Assembly (NCBI GenBank): GCA_017882835.1
Contig: JADGOU010000215.1
Coordinates: forward strand, 1-5,301
Origin: Frankiaceae bacterium
Lineage (GTDB): Bacteria > Actinomycetota > Actinomycetes > JADGOU01
Reading direction: 5' to 3'
DNA: 5,301 bases
The translations under genes and the position numbers were made by a program. This document shows, one piece after another, positions 1 to 4,996 of this stretch. Each line of letters begins with the position of its first letter. The stretch's first letter is position 1. The notes beneath the pieces were generated by a model that did no database searches, was not told the origin of the DNA, and saw nothing but the letters and a program-made list of their open reading frames with translations.

Positions 1-1182
1 GGCGTACGGGTCATCGACGTCGGCACGTTCCTCGCCGGCCCCTACGCCGCCAGCATCATGGGCGAGTTCGGTGCCGAGGTCATCAAGGTCGAGCACCCGA
101 TCTCCGGTGACCCGATGCGCCGCTTCGGCGTACCGACCAAGCGCGAGGACGCGACACTGGCCTGGCTCAGCGAGGCCCGCAACCGCAAGTCGGTCACCAT
201 CGACCTGCGACAGCGGCGCGGCGTGGAGCTGTTCCTCAAGCTGGTCGCCAAGAGCGACGTTCTGGTGGAGAACTTTCGCCCGGGCTCGATGGAGTCGTGG
301 GGCCTGGGCTGGGACGTGCTCAGCGAGGTCAACCCCGGCCTGGTCATGCTCCGGGTTTCCGGTTTCGGCCAGACCGGCCCCTACCGCCGCCGTCCGGGCT
401 TCGCCCACGTCGCGCATGCCTTCGGCGGCCTGTCCTACCTCGCCGGTTTTCCCGGCGAGTCGCCGGTGGTGCCGGGCTCCGCGCCGCTCGGTGACTACCT
501 GTCGAGTCTGTACGGCGCCATCGGCGTGCTGCTGGCCCTGCGCGACAGGGAGCGCAGTGGGCTCGGCCAGGTGATCGACATCGGCGGGTACGAGGCCGTC
601 TTCCGCACGCTGGACGAGATGGCCGCGGCGTACGGAATGTTCGGCAAGATCCGCGAGCGAGAGGGCTCCGGCAGCTTCGTCGCCGTACCCCACGGCCACT
701 TCCGCACCTCCGATGACCGTTGGGTGGCCATCGCCTGCACCACCGACAAGATGTTCGAGCGGATGGCGCAGGCGATGGACCGCCCTGAGCTGGCGTCGAG
801 CCAGATTTACGGCGACCAGCGCAAGCGGCTGGCCGCCCGCGAGGAGGTGGACCGGATCGTCACCGAGTGGGCGAGCTCGCTGACCAGGCAGGAGTTGCTG
901 GAGCGGTGTCTGGCCAACGAGGTGCCGGTGGGCAAGCTCAACAGCATCGCCGACATCTTCGACGACGAGCACTATCAGGCCCGCGGCAACTTGGTCGAGG
1001 TTCAGGCCGAGGACGTCGGCCCGGTGGTCGTGCCGGGCGTGGTGCCGACACTGTCCGAGACCCCAGGTCGGATCACCAACCTGGGACCGCCGCTGGGCAA
1101 CGCCACCGCGACCGTTATGCGCGAGCTGCTCGGGATGACCGCCGCCGAGATCCGCGAGCTGCGCCAGCAGCGGACGATCTGA
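1..1182 (+). CDS. CaiB/BaiF (class III) CoA-transferase, SmtB-like; 5' end cut by window edge
   Basis: The frame is open from base 1 and reads GVRVIDVGTFLAGPYAAS before the first ATG at base 58. That ATG lies inside the conserved N-terminal fold, so it is not the start. By comparison with the next gene, about 14 or more codons lie outside the window. Class III transferases move CoA between carboxylic acids through an aspartyl-CoA anhydride. The likely nucleophile is the Asp of PLGDYLSSLYG (codon 493-495). Other family marks are GEFGAEVIKVE near the start, ENFRPGS, SGFGQTGPY and a C-terminal ETPGRITNLGPPLGNAT. From memory, the segments around GKIREREGSGSF, VAVPHGHF and NSIADIF closely follow Chloroflexus SmtB, a subunit of succinyl-CoA:(S)-malate/citramalate CoA-transferase. 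I infer a dicarboxylate acceptor with succinyl-CoA as donor. The exact substrate is open; itaconate, mesaconate or methylsuccinate are alternatives. It is cytosolic, with no signal peptide or membrane segment visible, and is coupled to the paralogue downstream. Confidence 0.93.
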   Translation, partial: GVRVIDVGTFLAGPYAASIMGEFGAEVIKVEHPISGDPMRRFGVPTKREDATLAWLSEARNRKSVTIDLRQRRGVELFLKLVAKSDVLVENFRPGSMESWGLGWDVLSEVNPGLVMLRVSGFGQTGPYRRRPGFAHVAHAFGGLSYLAGFPGESPVVPGSAPLGDYLSSLYGAIGVLLALRDRERSGLGQVIDIGGYEAVFRTLDEMAAAYGMFGKIREREGSGSFVAVPHGHFRTSDDRWVAIACTTDKMFERMAQAMDRPELASSQIYGDQRKRLAAREEVDRIVTEWASSLTRQELLERCLANEVPVGKLNSIADIFDDEHYQARGNLVEVQAEDVGPVVVPGVVPTLSETPGRITNLGPPLGNATATVMRELLGMTAAEIRELRQQRTI

Positions 1183-2405
1183 TGACGCTGCCCCCTACTC
1201 CCGAGGACAAGCTGCCGCTGGCCGGCCTGCGGGTGTTGGACCTGGCCACGGTCATCGCCGGCCCGTACTGCGCCGGCATCCTCGGCGAGTTCGGGGCCGA
1301 GGTGATCAAGGTCGAGAATCCGGTCGGCGGAGACGTACTCCGACACTTCGGGACGCCGACCAGCCGCGGTGACACGCTGACCTGGTTGTCCGAGGCGCGG
1401 AACAAGAAGTCGCTCACCCTCGACCTGCACCGTCCGGGGGGGGCAAAGGTGTTCAAGGACCTGGTGGCCCGCTCTGACATCGTCTGCGAAAACTTCCGCC
1501 CCGGAACCTTGGAGCGTTGGGGCGTGGGCTGGGAGGTGCTGCACGGCATTAACCCCGGTCTGGTGATGCTGCGCATCTCCGGGTACGGCCAGACCGGCCC
1601 GTACCGGGACCGGCCCGGCTTCGCCCGGATCGCTCACGCCGTCGGTGGCATCGCCTATCTGGCCGGCATGCCTCAGGGCACGCCGGTGACGCCGGGTTCC
1701 ACCACCCTGGGCGACTACCTGTCCGGGCTGTATGGCTGCATCGGCGTACTGCTCGCCCTGCGGCACAAGGAGCAGACCGGCGAGGGACAGTACATCGACA
1801 CCGCACTCTACGAGTCGGTGTTCCGGTGCACCGAGGAGCTGGCGCCGGCCTACGCCATGTACGGCACGGTCCGGGAGCGCCACGGCCCGCACCTGGAGAC
1901 GGCCTGTCCGTACGGCCATTTCCCCACCCGGGACGGCGACTGGGTGGCCATCGCCTGCACCACTGACAAGCTCTTCGCCCGGCTGGCCGACGCCATGGGG
2001 CGGCCCGAGTTGGCCTCGAGCAACGTCTACGGCGACCAGCGGACCCGATTGAGCAACCGGCACGACGTCAACGAGATCGTGCGCGACTGGTGCGGCTCGC
2101 TGTCGCGCAAGGAGGTGTTGGAGCGCTGCAACGCGTACAGCGCGCCGGCCGTACCGCTGAACAACATCGCCGACATATTCGGCAACCGGCAGTTCCACGC
2201 CCGGCGCAACCTGGTCTCGATCGACGACGACGACCTCGGCGAGACGGTGATCGTGCCCAACGTGGTGCCCCGGCTGTCGCGGACGCCGGGCCGGATCAAG
2301 CACCTGGGACCCCGGCTGGGTCAGCACACCGACGAGGTGCTGCGCGAGGTGCTCGATCTCGGCGACGACGAGATTGCCGAGCTCCGGGCGCAGCGCGCCA
2401 TCTAG
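1182..2405 (+). CDS. CaiB/BaiF (class III) CoA-transferase, SmtA-like paralogue
   Basis: A complete 407-residue protein of normal length for the family. The ATG shares its A with the previous TGA (TGATG, 1180-1184) and has no good Shine-Dalgarno site, so translation is probably coupled. The start is supported by a short lead (MTLPPTPEDKLPLAGLRVLD) into the conserved fold. The open frame runs further upstream only as a shadow of gene 1. Conserved parts are GEFGAEVIKVE, WLSEARNKKS, ENFRPGT, SGYGQTGPY, the probable catalytic Asp178 in TLGDYLSG, IACTTDK and TPGRIKHLGPRLG. It aligns with the first transferase almost end to end, with more than half the residues identical by eye and a one-residue indel near PTSRGD. 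Both copies keep the catalytic Asp. The tandem order resembles the SmtA/SmtB heteromer, so I infer two subunits of one enzyme, though two enzymes with different acids cannot be excluded. A run of eight G occurs at 1436-1443 but the frame stays intact. Confidence 0.95.
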   Translation: MTLPPTPEDKLPLAGLRVLDLATVIAGPYCAGILGEFGAEVIKVENPVGGDVLRHFGTPTSRGDTLTWLSEARNKKSLTLDLHRPGGAKVFKDLVARSDIVCENFRPGTLERWGVGWEVLHGINPGLVMLRISGYGQTGPYRDRPGFARIAHAVGGIAYLAGMPQGTPVTPGSTTLGDYLSGLYGCIGVLLALRHKEQTGEGQYIDTALYESVFRCTEELAPAYAMYGTVRERHGPHLETACPYGHFPTRDGDWVAIACTTDKLFARLADAMGRPELASSNVYGDQRTRLSNRHDVNEIVRDWCGSLSRKEVLERCNAYSAPAVPLNNIADIFGNRQFHARRNLVSIDDDDLGETVIVPNVVPRLSRTPGRIKHLGPRLGQHTDEVLREVLDLGDDEIAELRAQRAI

Positions 2406-2425
2406 CGGGCCAGTTGAGGCGCTGA

Positions 2426-2446
2426 CCCGGCAGGCCGGCTGTCGGG
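2426..2446 (+). terminator. GC-rich hairpin after the CoA-transferase pair (possible terminator or attenuator)
   Basis: CCCGGCAG (2426-2433) pairs with CTGTCGGG (2439-2446) around the loop GCCGG: eight pairs including one G-T. A weaker competing stem, GGGCCAG (2407-2413) with CTGACCC (2422-2428) and one mismatch, shares bases 2426-2428, so the two cannot form together. No T-run follows, so this is not a classical intrinsic terminator, although actinobacterial terminators often lack one. It lies in the 137-bp gap before the acyl-CoA dehydrogenase and may lower read-through or protect the upstream mRNA. In such GC-rich DNA some hairpins arise by chance. Confidence 0.3.
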
Positions 2447-2525
2447 GGCCGCGAGGATACTAGAAGCGACGACTCGTGGATCGCACGCCGCGGGTCACAG
2501 CCCGCTTCGCTCCACCACTGCTTCC

Positions 2526-2532
2526 GGAAGGG
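2526..2532 (+). promoter_or_regulatory. Ribosome binding site of the acyl-CoA dehydrogenase
   Basis: GGAAGGG lies 10 bases before the ATG at 2543 and is the only purine-rich site close enough to set that start. It overlaps a perfect 10-base palindrome, CTTCCGGAAG (2521-2530), so the site could be partly masked if the palindrome pairs or is bound. The spacing is slightly long. Confidence 0.5.
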
Positions 2533-2542
2533 CGGCCGAACC

Positions 2543-3736
2543 ATGGGACGTCTGGCGCAGACCGAAGGCCTCACCGACGTACAGCAGGAGATCATCTCCA
2601 CGGTCCGGGGGTTCGTCGACAAAGAGATCATCCCCTACGCCACCGACCTCGAGCACAAGGACGAGTTCCCCGAGGCCATCGTCGAGGGCATGAAGGAGAT
2701 GGGGCTGTTCGGCCTCATGATCGACGAGGAGTACGGCGGGCTAGGCGAGTCGCTGTTGACCTACGCGCTGGTGGTCGAGGAGATCGCCCGCGGCTGGATG
2801 TCGATCAGCGGTGTGATCAACACGCACTTCATCGTCGCGTACATGATCCGCCAGCACGGCACCGAGGCGCAGAAGCAGCACTTCCTGCCGCGGATGGCCA
2901 CGGGTGAGATCCGTGGCGCGTTCTCGATGTCCGAGCCCGGCTGCGGGTCCGACGTCTCGGCGATCAAGTCCAAGGCCGTCCGGGACGGCGACGACTATGT
3001 GCTCAACGGCCAGAAGATGTGGCTGACCAACGGCGCCCGCGCCGGCGTGGTGGCGGTCTTGGTGCGCACCGACGAGGGCGCCGACTCGGTCTACAGGAAC
3101 ATGAGCACGATCTTGGTGGAGAAGGAGCCGGGCTTCGGCGCCGTCGGCAACGGCATCACCGTCCCCGGCAAGATCGACAAGATGGGCTACAAAGGCGTCG
3201 AGACCACCGAGCTGGTGCTGGAGAACACTCGGGTGCCGGCGTCCATGGTGCTGGGCGAGGCCCCGGGCAAGGGCTTCTACCAGATGATGGACGGGGTCGA
3301 GGTCGGTCGGGTCAACGTGGCCGCGCGCGGCTGCGGCGTCGCCCATCGGGCCTTCGAGCTTGGCATCGCCTACGCCCAGCAGCGGGTCACCTTTGGCAAG
3401 CCGATCGCCCAGCACCAGGCCATCCAGTTCAAGCTCGCCGAGATGGCTACCAAGGTCGAGGCGGCGCACCAGATGATGACCATGGCGGCGAAGAAGAAGG
3501 ACGCCGGCGAGCGCAACGACCTCGAGGCCGGGATGGCGAAGTACCTCGCCTCGGAGTACTGCAGCGAGGTGGTGCAGGACTCCTTCCGCATCCACGGCGG
3601 CTACGGCTACTCCAAGGAGTATGAGATCGAGCGGCTCTACCGGGAGGCACCGATGCTGCTGATCGGTGAGGGTACCGCCGAGATCCAGAAGATGATCATC
3701 GGTCGGCGGCTGCTCGAAGAGTACAAGCTGCGCTGA
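2543..3736 (+). CDS. Acyl-CoA dehydrogenase (FadE type, FAD-dependent)
   Basis: A complete 397-residue protein, typical length for the family. It oxidises an acyl-CoA to the 2,3-enoyl-CoA and passes electrons to electron-transfer flavoprotein. The N-terminal helical domain spans about residues 8-120. The middle beta domain begins near FSMSEPGCGSD (127-137), the flavin/substrate loop, which has Cys134 where small residues are usual. The C-terminal helical domain has RVTFGK (Arg281), IHGGYGYSKEYEIER (350-364) and the catalytic base Glu376 in IGEGTAEIQ, the position used by medium- and short-chain enzymes. The alternative isovaleryl-CoA-type site (EVGR, near residue 254) carries Gly, so Glu376 is the base. 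Arg349 replaces the Gln usual before IHGG. The ATG at 2543 has GGAAGGG upstream. It lacks the roughly 150-residue N-terminal extension of proteobacterial methylsuccinyl-CoA dehydrogenase. Neighbouring transferases and hydratase suggest a branched or dicarboxylic C4-C5 acyl-CoA, but the substrate cannot be read from the sequence. Confidence 0.96.
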   Translation: MGRLAQTEGLTDVQQEIISTVRGFVDKEIIPYATDLEHKDEFPEAIVEGMKEMGLFGLMIDEEYGGLGESLLTYALVVEEIARGWMSISGVINTHFIVAYMIRQHGTEAQKQHFLPRMATGEIRGAFSMSEPGCGSDVSAIKSKAVRDGDDYVLNGQKMWLTNGARAGVVAVLVRTDEGADSVYRNMSTILVEKEPGFGAVGNGITVPGKIDKMGYKGVETTELVLENTRVPASMVLGEAPGKGFYQMMDGVEVGRVNVAARGCGVAHRAFELGIAYAQQRVTFGKPIAQHQAIQFKLAEMATKVEAAHQMMTMAAKKKDAGERNDLEAGMAKYLASEYCSEVVQDSFRIHGGYGYSKEYEIERLYREAPMLLIGEGTAEIQKMIIGRRLLEEYKLR

Positions 3737-3772
3737 GCTCCCGATAGCGCCTTTCACGCCTCCGCCCGAGTT

Positions 3773-3778
3773 TATGCT
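3773..3778 (+). promoter_or_regulatory. Possible -10 element for leaderless expression of the SUFU gene
   Basis: TATGCT fits the actinobacterial TANNNT -10 pattern and ends seven bases before the ATG at 3786. Transcription would then begin at or next to that ATG. No Shine-Dalgarno site precedes any of the possible starts (ATG 3774, GTG 3780, ATG 3786), which agrees with a leaderless message. I see no convincing -35 box (nearest TTTCAC, 3752-3757), so the call is tentative. Confidence 0.33.
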
Positions 3779-3785
3779 CGTGACG

Positions 3786-4382
3786 ATGGCCCCGGGTGAC
3801 GACGTCCTCGTCGCCGTCGAGGCGCACCTGCTCACCGTGCTCGGGCAGGACTCCGGCCGGGCCGGCGTGTCGTTTCTCGGTGCTGACCGGGTGGACGTGC
3901 TTCGGTTCGGCCCGGACGACGACGGGCTGGTGCGCTACGTCACGTTGGGGATGTCGCGGGCGCCGATGAGCGACCCGACGGCCACGGTCGCCGACCCGAC
4001 CGGGCCGCGGGCCGAGTTGCTGCTGTCGGTGCACGGCCTGCACGACTCGGTGCTGCGCCGGCTGACCGTGCTGGCCGCCACCTCGGCGGTCGAGGGACTG
4101 ATCGTGGCGCCGGGAACCTCGCTGACCCTGGGCGAGCCGCTGTGGGACGGCGCCCGGTTTGAGGCCGTGCTGGTGGTGGAAGCGGGTGGGCTGGTGCCAA
4201 ACCTGGAGCTGGCGGCGCCGGCGGCGCCGGTGCGCTTCCTGCCGCTGCTACCCATGACCGCCGAGGAAGCGGCGTACAAGCGGGTGCATGGCGCCGCGGC
4301 GCTGCAGGAACAGTGGCTGCACGCTGGCACCGATTTGCGCGATCCCAGTCGGCGGACCGCGCCACTGCGCGCGCCGTCCTGA
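3786..4382 (+). CDS. Suppressor of fused (SUFU) domain protein
   Basis: A protein of 198 residues from ATG 3786 (202 if ATG 3774 is used). Bacterial SUFU-domain proteins are about this size. The match rests on the family's landmarks: FGPDDDGLVRYVTLGMS (41-57), GPRAELLLSV, the central APGTSLTLGEPLW, and the C-terminal RFLPLLPMTAEEAAYK, beginning near residue 151, followed by a Trp at 177 and a closing DLRDPSRR. It is soluble, with no signal peptide or membrane helix. In animals SUFU binds Gli factors. In bacteria the role is unknown, and some relatives are immunity proteins in polymorphic toxin loci; no toxin gene is seen here. I prefer ATG 3786 because a -10-like TATGCT sits just upstream and the earlier ATG falls inside it. 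It lies 49 bp after the dehydrogenase and 94 bp before the hydratase, so it interrupts a metabolic run without an obvious metabolic role. Confidence 0.82.
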   Translation: MAPGDDVLVAVEAHLLTVLGQDSGRAGVSFLGADRVDVLRFGPDDDGLVRYVTLGMSRAPMSDPTATVADPTGPRAELLLSVHGLHDSVLRRLTVLAATSAVEGLIVAPGTSLTLGEPLWDGARFEAVLVVEAGGLVPNLELAAPAAPVRFLPLLPMTAEEAAYKRVHGAAALQEQWLHAGTDLRDPSRRTAPLRAPS

Positions 4383-4390
4383 CGCGGCGA

Positions 4391-4421
4391 CCCCACTGCG
4401 GGTCACCGGCGCAGCGTGGGG
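4391..4421 (+). terminator. Strong hairpin after the SUFU gene (possible terminator)
   Basis: CCCCACTGCG (4391-4400) pairs with CGCA (4410-4413) and GTGGGG (4416-4421), giving ten pairs with a two-base bulge (GC, 4414-4415) and a nine-base loop. It starts eight bases after the SUFU stop codon, where a terminator would sit. No T-run follows. It could also act as a 5' structure of the hydratase message if transcription reads through. I found no TANNNT-like -10 element between it and the hydratase start. Confidence 0.42.
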
Positions 4422-4461
4422 CAGGATCGAGCGGGCGGCGGGTGGTTGGGACGCCACGGAC

Positions 4462-4470
4462 GGGAAGGGA
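4462..4470 (+). promoter_or_regulatory. Ribosome binding site of the MaoC-type hydratase
   Basis: GGGAAGGGA ends six bases before the ATG at 4477. This fixes the start even though the frame stays open upstream to an ATG at 4288 inside the SUFU gene. The translated upstream stretch is not MaoC-like and overlaps SUFU in another frame. Confidence 0.65.
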
Positions 4471-4476
4471 CGCGCG

Positions 4477-4980
4477 ATGCAGTTCGGTCGGTACTACGAG
4501 GAGTTCGAGGTCGGTGCGACCTATCTGCACTGGCCGGGCAAGACGGTGACGGAGTACGACGACCACCTGTTCTGCCTGCTGACGATGAACCACCACCCGC
4601 TGCACATGGACATCAACTACGCCGAGAAGACGTCGGACTTCAAGCGCAATGTCGTGGTCGGCAACTACATCTACTCGCTGCTGCTGGGCATGTCGGTGCC
4701 GGACATCTCCGGCAAGGCTCTGGCCAACCTCGAGGTCGAGTCGCTGCGCCACGTCGCGCCGACCTTCCACGGCGACACCATCTACGGGCAGACGACGGTG
4801 CTGGACAAGACCGAGTCGAAGTCCAAGGACGACCGCGGCGTGGTGTACGTCGAGACCAAGGGCTGCAATCAGAACGGCCGGCTGGTCTGCGTCTTCCGGC
4901 GCAAGGTGATGGTGCCGAAGCGGTCGTACGGCGACACCCGCGGCGGCGAGCAGCCGGGCCGGCCGGAGCTGGTGGAGTAG
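4477..4980 (+). CDS. MaoC-type enoyl-CoA hydratase, itaconyl-/mesaconyl-CoA hydratase-like
   Basis: A complete 167-residue single hot-dog-fold protein. MaoC-type hydratases add water across the double bond of enoyl-CoA esters. This one has the look of the group containing mycobacterial Rv2499c and itaconyl- or mesaconyl-CoA hydratases: FGRYYEEFEVG at 3-13, HWPGKTVTEYDDHLFC at 18-33, VVGNYIYSLLLGMSVPD from residue 60, then LEVESLRHVAPTFHGDTIYG. The catalytic loop reads TMNHHPLHMD (36-45). Against the R-hydratase consensus GDxNPxH, His43 is kept but the acidic residue is Asn38 and the next Asn is His40. By memory this is a subfamily trait rather than damage. A double-domain enzyme such as Rhodobacter Mch is about twice as long. 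With the transferases and dehydrogenase upstream, I infer hydration of a C5 dicarboxylic enoyl-CoA to citramalyl- or methylmalyl-CoA. The lyase that would cleave the product is not in the window. Confidence 0.94.
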   Translation: MQFGRYYEEFEVGATYLHWPGKTVTEYDDHLFCLLTMNHHPLHMDINYAEKTSDFKRNVVVGNYIYSLLLGMSVPDISGKALANLEVESLRHVAPTFHGDTIYGQTTVLDKTESKSKDDRGVVYVETKGCNQNGRLVCVFRRKVMVPKRSYGDTRGGEQPGRPELVE

Positions 4981-4996
4981 CCGGCCAGGCTCACTC
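4975..4996. terminator. Bidirectional hairpin spanning both convergent stop codons
   Basis: GAGTAGCC (4975-4982) pairs with GGCT (4988-4991) and ACTC (4993-4996) around the loop GGCCA, giving eight pairs with one bulged C at 4992. The TAG of the hydratase (4978-4980) and the TCA complement of the Nudix stop (4991-4993) both lie in the stem. Since a hairpin forms on either strand, it could end both transcripts. There is no T-run on either side. Confidence 0.4.

Noticed and set aside
58..60. ATG at 58 as the start of the first transferase
   Set aside because: The frame is open to base 1 and encodes conserved family sequence upstream of this codon, so the true start is outside the window.
867..1181. 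Upstream extension of the second transferase to an earlier ATG
   Set aside because: This part overlaps gene 1 in another frame and encodes a low-complexity Arg/Gly/Ala-rich stretch. The conserved fold begins just after the ATG at 1182.
1002..2327. Long minus-strand open frame (441 codons) opposite the transferases
   Set aside because: It lies antisense to a clearly conserved enzyme and is explained by few stop codons in GC-rich third-position DNA. The translation shows no recognisable domain.
2456..2461. GATACT as a -10 promoter for the dehydrogenase
   Set aside because: Four of six matches to TATAAT but no -35 element at 16-19 bases; the nearest TTGAGG and CTGACC are too far away. Too weak to list as a feature.
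2741..3835. Minus-strand open frame (364 codons) opposite the dehydrogenase
   Set aside because: Its composition (His-, Gly-, Val- and Asp-rich) is typical of an antisense shadow, with no motif. The plus-strand gene is certain.
4288..4476. Upstream extension of the MaoC-type hydratase to ATG 4288
   Set aside because: It overlaps the SUFU gene and is not MaoC-like. A good ribosome binding site sits six bases before ATG 4477.
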